A stretch of DNA of 64,000 nucleotides from Sciurus carolinensis (Eukaryota; Chordata; Mammalia; Rodentia; Sciuridae): contig NC_062215.1 in assembly GCF_902686445.1 (NCBI RefSeq), forward strand, positions 32,594,750 through 32,658,749, read 5' to 3'. Both the position numbers and the translations under genes were made by a program. The first letter of the stretch is position 1; every line of letters starts with the position of its first letter. Shown here in pieces: positions 22,972-36,040 of the stretch. Below the pieces are notes generated by a model. That model did not search any database. It was given only the letters and a program-made list of their open reading frames with translations, and was not told where the DNA came from.

Positions 22972-25414
22972 TTGAAATCTATGTATATTTGAAGGAAAAA
23001 AAAAATGAAGGGAAATACAACTAAATGTTACCAATGGCAATATTTTAATGATCAGAATGATCAATTTTTATTGGGAATGAAGCATTTTCCAGTTCTTCTT
23101 TAATGAACATGTAAACTACCCAGGGGTAAGAACATATCCTGGCCCAGATTTGAGGAAGTCACCTGTTGAGGTGGTACAAACCCACAGGAAGCCCAGAGCT
23201 GGTGCAGGCACAGCTGCAGTCAGAAGGTTCTTGAGCCTGTTGTGGTCACAAGCTAGCCCCCGGGGTACCTTCCCAAGGGGCCCAAATTCTCCAGGGAACA
23301 AAAGGAAAAGCCCATTTGCCTTTCAAGTGCTCTAAAAGTTTGGCAAGACACCAAAGTGAAACAGTGCAGTCAGGTGCTCTGCCCAAGGCAGAGGCAGAAA
23401 ACAGCTGCCCTGGAGGGTCCAACGTCCCTCAGAGACCCCTAGTACGTGAGGATTCCTGCCTGCATTGCCATCCCCCCAGTGCAGGGCCATAAAAGAGACC
23501 AGCTTCACCATATGGGGCTCAGGAGCCTCCTGGGGACAACAGCATGAGGGAGAATGGCAGGTCCCTAAGCCACGTGCACATGTGAGGAAGGAAGGGGGTT
23601 AAGACAGGAGCTGCAGCAGCTGTCTCCAAAGAACACTAATTACCGGGGCTGTGCTGCCTGAGGGAGGCCTGGGATTGCAAGCAGGGGCCTCAGAGCTCTA
23701 GGCACTCGTAGGCCACCTGTGCTTGGCTGCCTGCAGCTGACGCTGGGGTGGCAGGAGGCCTGGCTGGGCCTCAGGGCCCCCGTGCTCCCCCACGTGGGCA
23801 GGGAAGCCCCAGGTCCAGCTTCCTGCCCTCATCATAGGGTTAGAAGGCCTGTTCTGGGGGCCAGGGCTGGGAGCTCCCGGAACAGGGGGATAACTGGAGA
23901 ATTTCCTTCTCTGGAGAGATTAAAGACCTAAGCATCTGGAATAGCTCAACCCTGGAATAGGAAAAAATGAGGTCCCAGTCCCTGGAAGCTGGAGAAGCGG
24001 CGAGGTGAGAAAGGCCGTTCTCTAGCCTCCCTCACAGCATCACGAAGGTGTCCCTCCTGGATGGCCTCTTGTGGTGGCATTTTGGCGGAGACACAAGACT
24101 ACCCTGACAATGCTAAGGAGACAAGCGCAGTAAAGCACCAGCCTGGGAGGCAGAACTGCTGGGTCCTATGCTGCTCAAGCCCCTTCTCCCCTGGAACAGG
24201 GTTAGCGACTCAGTACTCACTGCGGCACCAACCTGCTCATAGATCCATGTATGGCTCTGTATGGGATGGCATTTTGAAAAACCGATCGATTCTAAAAATA
24301 AATGGAATGTGTCAGGATGATTCCTGGGTATCATGATAAATTGGGGAAGTTTTGTTTCCTCTTAGGACAATATGCAAATCAGAAGCAAAACCAGATGAGC
24401 ACATTTGTTATTTTTCCAAAATGCCCTGAAACAGGATTGATGGGGCTGCTTCGGGAACCCAAGAAATGGGCTCTAAGGCTGCTGCCACGCTGGGCCTCCC
24501 GGGCCGAGGAGGGCAAAGGAAGACACAAAACCAGTGAAACAGGGAAGAAGTAAGGAGGTTAGAGCCCCACGTCCTGGGAATGAGGCTGGGATGAAAGGGA
24601 GGCACAGCTGGGGAACGGCTGTGAGAACAGACCCGCAATTGTTCCTGTGATGGTTGGCCCGCGATGCCCCGGCGCTGGCACTGAGCTTTGTGCGTTAATG
24701 TAATTAAGGGCCCTGTGGGGGCCAATGTTTGGAATCTTTTAACTCCGCCATTCTCACAGCACAGCGGAGAGAGCAGAGCACCGCGCTGTAAGGAGGTGGC
24801 AATGGGTTTCCAGGCAGCTCAGCTAAAAGAGGGCAGCAAGGGGCAGGCGGGCCAGGGCAGCAGGAGCCCAAGCCCTCATCCCAGGATGCCCGAGAGGCAC
24901 TTTCTCCTCTTCTGCACAGTCCCCAAGGCCCCTGCCCCGCAGCCTAAGCCTTGCCACTGCCACAGACCTGGTTAACATTCTCCCCAATTGTTGAAGATGC
25001 AGAGAGCCCGAAAGCCCGGGGAGCAAGGCCAAAGTTAATTAAAGGAAGAAAAAAAAGTGTCTCTGCTCTTCTTTGAAACTTCCCTCCTTCCCACACCCTC
25101 TGGCTTGGGCATCTAGTTTCAGAGAAGCTCCCAGGGCAAGGTTCTCCACGTCTGGGGCTAAAAGAAACACCACCACATGGACTTGCTAGACAGAAGCAGT
25201 GGGGTCAAGAGGGCTTCTAGGAGCCTTGCTCTGAAGCTCCCTGGTCCCCCAGATTTCCCAGAGGTATGGCAAGGAGTCTACCCCCTACACATTTGAAGGA
25301 AAGTCTCATATTTACCTACAGTTCAGCTACCTGTTGCTCAGCAACAAATGAGTTCCCACTACCGAGGGAGAATTCCCCCAGATGGCACAGGGACGCTCTG
25401 TAGGCTAACCAGCA
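22972..25414. other. Repeat-poor tract, possible conserved non-coding block
   Basis: About 2.4 kb with no SINE, LINE or MIR that I can see. GC-rich around 23640-23900 and mixed afterwards. The part 24640-25050 contains homeodomain-type cores (TAATTA near 24700, TTAATTAA near 25037). No open frame with protein character and no CpG clustering. Confidence 0.35.
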
Positions 25415-25635
25415 ATAATTTATGCAACAGGAGCATTTTACAAACATCACCTCATCTAACCTCCTAACTAACCTATGGGGTAGGTACGGTTCTTACTCCC
25501 ACTTTACAGATGGGGAACCTGGGGCTTAGAGAGGATGATCTACTATACCCAAGGTCAACAAGCCAGCAAGTAGCAGAGGAGGATACAAAGGCCAGCACCT
25601 GATTCCAAAACTTGTGCACTTAACCCCTGTTTTCT
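25415..25635 (-). repeat. MIR SINE, nearly full length
   Basis: Reverse MIR: 'ctatggggtaggtacggttcttactcccactttacagatggggaacc', 'gaggatgatctactatacccaaggtcaacaagccagcaagtagcagagg'. Confidence 0.85.
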
Positions 25636-26429
25636 CCTGAGGGCCTCGCAGCCACCAGACAACAGAGACTAGCTTTGTGGAGCTTGCAGCCTGGTATGAG
25701 GTTCTTAGCTGAGGGTCTGGGAGGTTTCTGGGAGGTCCGCAGCACCACTGTGAAACTGAATGCACAATTTAACATGTTCATGTGCGTGTGCATTAAGGTG
25801 AGCGGGGCTTCACAGTTCTCTTTAGATTATCGAAGAGGGTCTGGGACCAGAAAAAGGGTTCAGAATCAAGGATCAATTTATAGGTAACCCCAAGGTATTG
25901 CTAACTTGATTCCAGAACACAGATCTTCTGACTTGAGTCCTCTACTTTCTCACTTTACGTCCTTCCTATCCTGAGGAGAGGGCAGTCTGAATTCCTCTAG
26001 AAAGGAAGGGCATACTACAGCTGTTGAGAATTTTGGGCAATAGACTTTGAAAACCCACCCCAGCCTCCTGGAGAGAAGGCATCCAGGAGATATGGTGGGT
26101 GGCAGGAGGGGAAGGGTTAACAGCCAGGTCCTGTGGAATTAAAGATTTCCTGCGTAGTGTTTATTACTTCTTTCCAACACTTAAAAACAAGTTCCAACAC
26201 TGTCCCAATTCCGATCCTGGTTTTTGTTAGATCTAACTAGAGAAAAATTTATTCTGTAGCCTCCCAACTATCAGACATTAGCAGGAAGGGGCAGGTTTCT
26301 GTTCTAAACTAATTTGCTATAGTTTTAAAGCTCACAAGGGTGTCTTTTAACTGAGGCTACTTTCCTCATTTTCAGATGCTGCAAGACAGTAAACAATAAC
26401 AATGATGATGCTGCCAACATTTGACGCCC

Positions 26430-26640
26430 AGTATTATCAAGCACAAGTTCTGTGTGCTGGGCTCCAGTGTTTTACTCTTTATTTCATTTCATCCTCACCT
26501 CAACCCCTAGGAGGCAGAGGCTTTATTATCTCCTATTTAAAAATGACCAAATTAAAAATGAGAGAGGCTAAACAGCTGCCAAGTACACACAACAAGTACA
26601 CGACAGTGCCAGGATTCAAATCTGGATCTATTTGACCCCA
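26430..26640 (-). repeat. MIR SINE, nearly full length
   Basis: Reverse MIR: 'tttcatttcatcctcacctcaacccctaggaggcagaggctttattatctcctattt' and 'agtgccaggattcaaatctgga'. Confidence 0.8.
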
Positions 26641-27136
26641 CAGATAGTATTCTCCACCAGAGCCACTAAAAGTGCATCTGTAAACCACCCACAAATGGCT
26701 AGTTGTGGGTCCTTGGCAAGATTAGTATAGGAAAAGAAAGTAGGGAAGGACTTAAAAACCTTCCGAGCAAGTTGGCTGTAGCACAACATCCAAGCGCATG
26801 ACCCGTAGACTTGCCTTCCTGGTTGGGTATAGACCAATTCAGATGTCGTCAGACTCACAGACTGCTCGTGCTCATTGGTCCCTCAACAAATGGGGGGAAA
26901 AAAGGTATCTTTCAACTCAGTCTGAGAAGCACTATCTTAAAGTACTCTGTAAAGCCAGAGGCATGTAAGATGCTCAGATGAGCTGTTGGCTTCCAAAGCC
27001 TTCTCAAACTCTAATGTGCACATGAACCACCTTGTTAAAATGCACTCCTATCCCATGCCCCCACCCCATTCCTCTCCACCCAACTTCACCCAACCACATC
27101 CTTCTCTATCTCCAAATTCTGCTGGAAACACATCCC

Positions 27137-27395
27137 CAGAGAGTCTGGTCCCAACACCAGAGCAGAGATTCTCCATCTTGGCCACTACTGATATTTTGAA
27201 TTGGATAGTCCTCTGGGGGGTTGGGGTGGGGGGCGCTGTCCTGTACATTGGCAGATGCTGAACAGCATCCCTGGCCTCTACCCACAAATGCCAGTGGTAT
27301 CACCACCCCCAGCTGTGACAACCAAAACCGACTCCAGACACTGTCAATGTCTCCTTGGAGGAAAGACTGTCCCCATTTGTGACCCACAGCACTAG
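27137..27395 (-). mobile_element. hAT-Charlie (MER20-like) element
   Basis: 'tctccatcttggccactactgatattttg', 'ctgaacagcatccctggcctctacccac', 'gctgtgacaaccaaaaccgactccagacactg' match the body of a MER20-type element along its length. Confidence 0.75.
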
Positions 27396-27402
27396 AGGGG
27401 AT

Positions 27403-27525
27403 GATTCTCCACCCTGGTGCACATTAGAAGCACCTGGGGGCGCTTATAAACTCATTCATGCCTGGCCCCGCCCCACTCAGGCAGAATCAGCTATTCTAAT
27501 GTGCAGCAAGGGCGAGACCACTGAA
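27403..27525 (+). mobile_element. hAT-Charlie (MER5-like) element
   Basis: 'gattctccaccctggtgcacattagaagcacctgggggcgctt' opens and 'ctattctaatgtgcagcaagg...gaccactg' closes: terminal inverted repeats of a short nonautonomous hAT element. Confidence 0.75.
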
Positions 27526-30254
27526 GGGAACTATTCTCTGGAGACTTTAGACCTCTGTCTGGTCCAAGCTTCTAAAAGTAAACAGAAATGCCTGTCCCTT
27601 TAGATGCTCTAATGCTCTTCTAATGTGCTGGTTGGCTTCTCTATTAGACCATATCTCTCCAGATGTAGGAACTGTATCTGCTTCCCCCGCCCTCTGCACA
27701 AAACCCAATATACTGACTCTTATTTTATGCACATCAAAAAAAAAGTTCAGAAAGTTCATAAATGCCCTCCACCCAAACTTCAGACGAATAAACCACTTTA
27801 AATAGCACCAACTCATTCAAATTCAGCATATTACAAGGAAGAATTACAAAGGAAGGAAGAGACAGGAGAGATGATGCAGGAGAACCCAGCCACTTGTTTT
27901 TGGTCCAAGTGTCCAACTCCTGAAACAGACCGGCCATGCCCTCTCTGGAGTGGGCATGGCTAGAGTTGCCACCTCTGGATACTTGGCCTCTGGATGTTCA
28001 TGTTTATGAGATGCCACCCTTCTGGCCAGAATGGAGGGCATGAGGCTGGGGTCATCAGCAGTGAACTCCAATCTAGCAGACCAGATGCTATGCTCCTCAG
28101 GCTGATAGTGACTCGAGAATAAATGAACATAGGCCCTGATCAGCTCCTTTCTGGGTCCTGCCTGTGGCCTGTGCTCTTTACCCACAGCTCTCTCAAGGAT
28201 CCCCAGGTGCACTGGGGACCTGAGCAAGAGGGCAGTCCAGTATTCAGATACATATTCACCCTGCATGGGAGGCTGCCCACGCCCGCCACCCCTTCAGATA
28301 AAACTAAAGAGAAATGGAGTGTCAAAGCAGGGTATCTGGACGTGGACCCTGCTCTTCCCTGAGAAGTAGCACTGCATTCACCAGTCACACATTCACCAAG
28401 AGAGAGAATACCTCGCATGTGATCTAGGTGCTTAAAGAAAGGACATGCCCTCCTTACTGACTGCCGCACTCGGGCACCTTAAAGTCAAAACATGAGCAGG
28501 GAAATCCAGGGACCAAGCTTCCCTGAAGCAGAAACGCCTATCAAGCCCCCACCACCAGCTTTCTCACTGAGACTCACTAGAAGAATGCAAATCGCCAATG
28601 TGGTCACCTTACACTTAATGAATGGCTTAGTGTTCTCTCTGGGATGTTGCTTATTTGGTATTCAGTGCCAACAGGATGAGCGGTCCTTAAAGATCTGCTT
28701 CAGGTGGCCCTGGCTAGCTTGCTGAAACCATGCAGAGCAGAGGGCCTTCCACTCCCCGGTGGCCAGAGTTGACAATGATCTTTCTTCCCTCCCCTCAATT
28801 ACACACACACTCACGGCCTGTTGCCTAGAGACGGGATGCATTCCTGGTGCTTACTCTTCTTTTCAGTCTCCAGAAGCAGGAGCTCTGGAAACAGGGGCCT
28901 CCAGGAAATATGCCTGGGGCCAGGGGGAAGGGGGAAGCAGGGGTGACATTTCCTCACAGGCAAGCCAGCCCCATCCCCACTGCCCTCCCTGTCCTCTCTG
29001 TACTCCCCAGGTTTGAAAAGCCCCAATAGGCTGGAATTGAAGGGCTCCCACAGAGAACAAGGCCCCCTTTGAAAGCCTGTGTTTACCCCAGCTGCCTGCG
29101 GCCAGGGGTTGCTATGGCCACAGTCCACCTTTGCCAGCCAAGCCTAGGCAGACTGGGCCACAGCAGTCTTAGCACCCAGATACCCCACCTCGAAACCCTT
29201 CTAGTGGACCCTATTGACCCCCAAACACCCCTGTCCTGGACCCTAATAGCTGCGGAAATCTCCCCAGGTTGAAAACATAACCCAGGTGAATAAAAGAGGC
29301 CTGCTGGACAAATTCAAGGGCCACCTCCTCAGGGGTCCCTGAGAGAAAGACCAGGCAACTGGAGTAGCCTAGCTGGGGAGGAGACGCTGGCCAGGTCCAC
29401 ACATGCCTCCCCAGGAACCACCCTGCCTCCTGGGCCAGCCACTGGCCCAGCTGCTAATGGGAATGACTTATTTATGTAATTCATTATCACTGTGTCCTGG
29501 AGCCAAGAGGGATCTGGCACAGGCAAGACCTCAGCCGCTGAAGAAGGAAAGGGAGGGACTCTCCTCCCAGCCTCAGCCTGAACCAGGCAACCCAGCCACT
29601 GCTGCTGGAAACTGCTGGACCCTTGCTGCCCAAGGACAAAGGTGGGAAGCCGAGGTCTGACAGTGGGCTCCGCTGAGCTCCTGAGCCAGGAAGGTCCTTG
29701 AACAGAGGCCTTCCTTGGCTCACAGACCTCCCTGGGCCCTCCCCGCAGAGGAGGCAGAGAGCAGAAGCTCTGAATAATTCAGCCCTCAACTGCTCTGTGG
29801 TCAGAAGGGATTCTTCATTTATTTTTTAACTCTGGGCTCTGTAGTTGCAGGACCGGAAGCACTCTAATCCCACACCTGAGGACTGGTTGGGGAGCCAGCA
29901 CCCAGGATTTTGCAGAGTCATCCCTAAAGGCTCCATTGAAGGGGCAGGGAAGCAGATGGGGGAGTGGGAGAAGTGGTCAGCGCTGGCTCCTGGCTCAGAG
30001 GCTGTGTCTCCACCTGAGTTGTGGACAGCTCTGAAAAAACTGGATTAATAGGAAGACCTGAGAAGCAATGTAGATGAGGCCCAAATCCTCCATTGGCAGT
30101 TTGTCCACTCCTCCCTACTCCCCCTCCAGCTTTCTAGCCTCTCACAGAGCTTCTTCTTGCACCCCCAACCCCAAACAGACCTCCAAGTACATTCTCACTT
30201 GTCAAGGGCCTGAGCGCTGACTACCTGCCTATGCCCTGGAGTTGGCCTGGTCTT
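27526..30254. other. Repeat-poor non-coding tract
   Basis: No repeat family or exon recognised. A minus-strand frame of 140 codons (27844-28266) has no domain-like sequence. A homeodomain/MADS-like AT cluster near 29450-29490 sits between GC-rich stretches. Confidence 0.4.
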
Positions 30255-30460
30255 AGTTTCTATTAATAATATTAGTTAATATTTTACTGGGCACTCATTG
30301 ATGTAATCCTCACAATACCATCTGGGGCCGGAAAGGAAACTGAGACTCAGGGAGGTTAAGAAATCTGCCCAGGTCACACAGCTGATGAATGAAGAACGAG
30401 GATTCAAACCCAGCTATCTCGCTCCAGGCTCCATGCCTTCACCCCCATTTGTTTGGATAT
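30255..30460 (-). repeat. MIR SINE
   Basis: Reverse MIR: 'ctgggcactcattgatgtaatcctcacaatacc', 'ggaaactgagactcagggaggttaagaaatctgcccaggtcacacagctgatgaatg', 'ggattcaaaccca'. Confidence 0.88.
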
Positions 30461-30479
30461 ATGCTGCACACACAGAGTC

Positions 30480-30595
30480 TTCAAACGCAGAACTAAGCCC
30501 CAGAGAGGTGAGGTGACTTACTCATAGGTACACAGTTAGTTGGGTCAGTTTGGGGACAAGGACTGAAGTGCTAAATCCGGGGTAACATCCTTTCC
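30480..30595 (-). repeat. MIR SINE fragment
   Basis: 'cagagaggtgaggtgacttactcataggtacacagttagttg' repeats the MIR 3' section immediately after another MIR. Confidence 0.6.
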
Positions 30596-32994
30596 ACGTC
30601 ACACAGATTCAACCATAGAAGCATCTGTGTTCATGCAGGTGAGAGACACACACTCCCTCTTTTATAATGTTATGCTCTAATGGCCCATAAACCTAGCTTA
30701 ACCCTTGGCAACAGCTGGGCTGGCCTGACCACTCCCTCCCATACCTATTTCATGACCTACCAACAAACAGCTCCCCTACCTCCACCAAGATTTTTAAATT
30801 CTAGCTTACACCATTATATAATCCCTCCTAAGCCCTTTTAGGGCAGCACAATCTCCAAAATTCCTAACAAGGTGTCCCACACCACCATCCCAGTTCACGT
30901 GTATGCAGCTCCTAACAGTGTTCAAAACTCTCTTACAGATGTTATCCAACCAACCCAACAACCCTTGGACCAGGTAAGCATGGACATGGTTCTGAGGTAG
31001 GTACCCAGCTCACATCCCTTCTATGAGGACTGACTCCAACCCATTCACGGGGAAGGCCCCCAGTACCATGGTGGTCCTACGGGACCACATTCTCCTAGCC
31101 ATAGCTAACTGGACCAGCAGTAGAAGCTGACCCAAACTAGCCAATCAGATACTCTCCCAGGAATTCAAATCAAGGTTCAGATACTTATTTTGTCTCTGTT
31201 ACTAGAAAAAGGATGGGTCTACTTGGGAGCCAAGGGACCACGACATCTGACACATATCCACGAAAGCAGTGGCATCCTGCAGGTGCACCAGGCAGAGGCA
31301 CTGAGAGCAGCTGTCTTTGTCCCAAGCACCCAGGAGGCCAGTTGCATTTCCTGTTCTTGATTCTTCAATTCCCCCATGACTTCAAATAGCTGGTTTCCGT
31401 TCCTTACACCCAGTAAAGTCTGAGCGGAGATGGCTGGTCTTACTATCCCCTTGTACAAAGGAGGAAAGAGACTACAGAGATGAAGGGAGTAAGTGAATAT
31501 CACATGACAACATGCTATCATGGAGTGGTTATAAAGCCTGTCCTTTAGGGCCATCTCTTGCCTCCTTCCTCAGGCTACAAGAAGGGGCAGATATTCCCTT
31601 CCTGCCTGGGATGCTCCAGTGCACTAAGGCCAGGGACAAAAACTACCAAATCCTCTCCTTTGGAAGAGTGAAGATAGCCTTCTGCTCCTCTACATTTCCC
31701 AGCCTCCCTTGCAGTGAGGTCTGTCCACGCCACGTGGCTAATTCTGGCCAATGCAATGAGAAGGGCAGTGGCAGGGAGTTCCCTACCAAGGCAGTTCGAA
31801 TCCAGGATGCTGCTCTCCCCTCCTGCCGTCACCTTGAAGACTCCTTATTCCAGATGGAGTGGCCACAGATGAAGAACTGCCTCAGCCTATCGAAACTTCC
31901 ATGAGCCAAAAACAAACTTTGATTGTGTCAAGTCCCCGGGAAGTCAGGGTTTTGAGCACTCCTTGATTGAAACACAAAACTTACCCCCACCTGGGCCCTT
32001 CAGCATATTTCCCTGGATGCTTCACTTAATTGACTAATCTTCACCTGTGCAGCAAGTATTTCTGGAGCATCAGTGCCAGATGTCACAATTTTTACAGTCA
32101 AAGGCACAGTAATAGGGAAAGGAAAAAAAAAAAAAAAAACACCCCAATAGCTACCCTGAAGAGCTCCCTTTCTGTTTACCCATAGGCCCCACTTTGGGCT
32201 AAAAAATAGTTCGAGAGGTGCAAAAGCAGATCTTCCACAGGGCCCCTGGCTAATGGAGTCCTGAGGTATGCTCTAAGCCACCAGGAGGCAAAGACAGTGT
32301 GTCCCAAGGACTCCAGGAAGGTGGCAGCCAAGAGCGAGTTCACACCAGGCTTTCACACCCTGGACTCCACCTCTGCCAGCCTCGTGGCTGCAGCTGCAAA
32401 GTGCTTCCCTGGCCCTGGGCACAGGTCAGAGCGGGAGAGACATCAGGGAGGAGTTGTCGAGGGAGTAGGAGGCTGTGGAAAACCAGAGCAGCAAAAGACA
32501 CAGCGCGCCTGCCTCCTCCCTCCTCTGCAGCAGAAGTAAATCATCTTCCTGATTAATTTTAACTGAAAAAGTCCTCAACTTCTGAGCTTTCCTCCCCTCA
32601 ACCCACACAGCTGAGGACTGACCAGAGAAGTCGTGGCTTTGTCAAGTGTGTAGCTACTCAGCCTCCTTTTCTTATGCCAAAAGCTAGTTGAGAAGAGGAA
32701 AAGTTACGCAGGCAGGGTCCCTGTAGACAGTCGTGCAGGCTGTTGACTGCACAAGGTGCCCCTCCAAAGGAGCCAACAGAGTGGGAATCCAGTCCACACA
32801 CTGCTTACCAGGCTGTGGACCCTGGAGGAAGACCTTCATCTAATTCACCCCAACTTGTCTGCCCGGGTTTCTCCATAAAGGGTGAAGAAGCTTGGTGATG
32901 GGTACATAGATATTTACTAGATTAGACACTCTACTCTTGTGTCTGAAATTTATCACAACAAAAGATTAAAAACAACAACAACAACAAGAAATCC
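30596..32994. other. Non-coding tract
   Basis: No exon recognised. An A run lies at about 32128-32144. The segment 31680-31780 resembles an old interspersed repeat ('gtccacgccacgtggctaattctggccaatgcaatgagaag'), family not assigned. (CAA)n near 32972-32987. Confidence 0.4.
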
Positions 32995-33135
32995 CATCCA
33001 GTAAGTGGATATGTTACTTGGACAAGTTACTCAGGCTCAGTTCCCAGATCCCAAAAGATAATAATCCCTAGCTGTTAGAGCTGGTGCATGGGCTAAATTA
33101 AATTACACAAATAAAATGCTTGATACAGAATGTGT
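32995..33135 (+). repeat. MIR SINE fragment
   Basis: 'gacaagttactcaggctcagttcccag' and 'aaaagataataatccctagctgttagag' match forward MIR. Confidence 0.5.
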
Positions 33136-33924
33136 CCTCTTCCAAATGGGAGCTATTAACAGTAGCTGCTGCTGAAGGCTGGGGCAGGAAGGAAACAGGC
33201 AAAGAGAGACGGACGCTGTCAAGAAAAGTAAGCAGCTTGGGAAATGTGTAACCCCAAGTCAGATTCTGAAAAAAGGACCACCCTATCACTGTTCCTATTT
33301 GAGCTTGGGGTCCAGTTGGGTCTGAGATTTCCCATGCACCCACTCCCTTCTTGGCAGTACTCACATTCCCTTGGGGAGCCCAAGCATCCGCTCAGAATCC
33401 AAGGTAAGGTCATTGGTCCACTGGTCCACAAAAAGGTCATGAAGAGTGGCTCGGCAAAGGATGTGCTACCCATCCTCGCAGCAAACCAGAGAAGGGCCAG
33501 CCAGGCTGGAAGGCTCACAGCTGGAGCATGGAACAGAACCAGATGTCCCACAGGTGTCCCAAGGGGTCAGTCAGAGAGAGGACCATGCCACCTTCACAGG
33601 CAGGGCATGAGTACTCATTTACATCCAAGAAGGTCCAAAACTATTTTCAATTGTTTAGTTTTATGGAAAACATTTTTATGCCAATGTCCTCAAAATGACC
33701 GTGGCTGAGTATGAATTTCACCAGTAGTCTACTTTTAATGACACATCCTGAGGTCCCAGAACCTCACCAGAATGAAGAGGGCTGAGGGTGGTGATGGGAA
33801 GCTGGGAGCCCTTCCAAAAGCCCCTGGAGGGAACCTTGACCTTGGCACGAGCCACCAGGAACCTGGTGCCTGTCCTAAGAGGCCAGCATAGAAGACTCTG
33901 GCTTTAGTCAAATGCCATGTCACT

Positions 33925-33928
<4 letters not shown>

Positions 33929-33974
<46 letters not shown>
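33929..33974. repeat. (CT)n microsatellite
   Basis: Forty-six bases of uninterrupted CT dinucleotides followed by a short T run and 'ccctag'. This also mimics a splice acceptor on the plus strand. Confidence 0.95.
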
Positions 33975-33978
<4 letters not shown>

Positions 33979-34599
33979 CCCTAGGATGAAAACTAATAGG
34001 ATGATTCATTCTCTTATTAAATCAACTCCTTAGAAAGGGGAAGTCACCCAAGTTCCCAACCCTCTCTCCATAGAACACAGTCACTTCATGGCTCACTCCC
34101 CACATGGACTTAACAGCAACCCCACTAGAATCCCACCCTTCACCTTTCCTTTCCCATCTCAAGCATTCACTATCTTTGGCCATTTTCTAAGTTCCCATGA
34201 CTGCTGCCACTGGGGCCAAGTCGTGGTTTAAAGATAGGTTTCCAAATAAAAATGGGATAGGAGGGAAGGCGACGTGCAGCTCTGAAATCCACAGGCATGC
34301 AATCCCTCCCAGCAGATAGTAAAAACCCACCCACAAAATGTCCTTCTCTGTCCCTGATGAATCTCCTCAGCTCTAGCCCAAACTTAGAAACAGCTGTTTC
34401 CCTACAACTCCAAAATAAGCTCTCAGATGCTCTGTCTCCTCGTTCCAACACTGATCTGTACACTTAATCTGCCTGCAGGCTCAGTTTATCCCTCCCTCAG
34501 CTTGTGGAATAAGAAGAGCAACAGTCAAAGAAGAATCACAAGACTGCAGTGTTGCAGCGCTCTGGTGAACACATACACAGACCTGGTTGCCCGCCTTTT

Positions 34600-34815
34600 T
34601 GAGTTGAGACCCACTTCCTCAGCTAACTAGTGGTATGACCTTAGGCAAGTTCACTTTACCTTCTGCTGCCTCAGTATCCTCCTATGTAAAGTGGTGACAA
34701 TACTATCTCCTAGACAATTGATTAAATACATTAACATTCCTACATGCTTAGACAGCTGACTGGCATGCAGGAAACATGTGATAAATATTAGCTATCATTA
34801 CTAGACTGTTACAAC
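34600..34815 (+). repeat. MIR SINE, nearly full length
   Basis: Forward MIR: 'agctaactagtggtatgaccttaggcaagttcactttacc', 'gcctcagtatcctcctatgtaaagtggtgacaatac', 'gataaatattagctatcatta'. Confidence 0.88.
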
Positions 34816-35702
34816 AATCCTGTGCAGTTAGGATCATGATTTGCAGCAGCTCTATTTATCAGGTGTGTTCAAGTCACTTGCAGTAATGGGGTAAAAGAGA
34901 CTAGCCTCAAAAAAAGTACAAATTAAAAAAGTTAAGTGACCTGCTAGGAATGCCACTATCCACACATGACAGAGCTGAGACTACAGTTCTGGTCATAGAT
35001 TCTAATTTGCACACTCACAAATTTCACACTTTAATACACTCCCTCCTTCAGGCATGGAAACTTAAGAAGTTCCATGAATCTGCATCAAAAACAGCTTTCA
35101 ATTCTATATCCCACTGAGAGAGGCAGAATCTCAAGGGAGTTAAGCAGGATTTGCCAGACAAAATTAATTTCCATTCTTTTTCACATTCCCAAGAAAACAC
35201 TCCAAAGCATCCTCAGGGAAGGGTGCCACCCCATCAAAGGTGTCTAAGACTGCTCAAGGCCAGGGATTACACTGGCTTCAACACTGTTTCAGCCTAAAAC
35301 AGCTCCCTTGGGAGGCTCCTGGGCTGTCAGCAATTTTGCAAAAGGTCAGTGCAAATCATTTGGGAACACATTTGGGTAGGAATGGTCTAAGACACGTGGA
35401 CTTTTGCCAAGCCCATATATTTTTTTTAAACATCTGCACTGTCTTCACCCTTGATACATTGCAGCCAAGTTACAGGAATATTTCCATTACACTCAAAAGT
35501 CTGCTTTGCCATCACTACTCATGGAAATGGATGTTTCCAAGTTGAGAAGAACTCAACAAAAACATCTAGAAACACCCAGACTCTCCAGCAGAGTCAACTA
35601 GTGTGACATTTAGAAGACCTCTTAATGCTAGTGAATGATATATCACTTGGAAGCAAATTATTTGGTAAACACATGCTCTCATGTCCAGAGTCTAGGTACA
35701 CT

Positions 35703-35804
35703 TGTTTTGTTTTGTTTTTTGTTTTTGTGGTGCTGGGGATTGAACCCAGGGCCTTGTGCTTGCAAGGCAAGCACTCTATCAACTGAGCTACATCCCCAGC
35801 CCCA
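35703..35804 (-). repeat. ID SINE
   Basis: Reverse ID, close to consensus: 'gattgaacccagggccttgtgcttgcaaggcaagcactctatcaactgagctacatccccagcccc' with a T/G-rich tail. Confidence 0.92.
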
Positions 35805-36040
35805 AGCCTCTAAATATATCTAAAAAAAAGGCTTAAGTGCATTTCTTCTAGTTCTATTATAAACATTCATAGTATTCTGCACACTTTCATAAAGCTCTTC
35901 ATATATTTCAAAACTAGGTAAAATCACCTTACGACCATGCATGAGAGAACTAGAAATAAAAAGAATCTAGCACTACAACCCTGGCTCTGCGACTAAGTAG
36001 CTATGCAATTTCATGGGGAAAAAAAAAATTAAGTAATAAT

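Noticed and set aside
27844..28266. Minus-strand open frame of 140 codons
   Set aside because: No recognisable family, no splice or promoter signals, not part of any exon chain.
33929..33990. Splice acceptor (CT tract followed by ccctag)
   Set aside because: A simple microsatellite imitates the polypyrimidine tract; no exon-like sequence follows.
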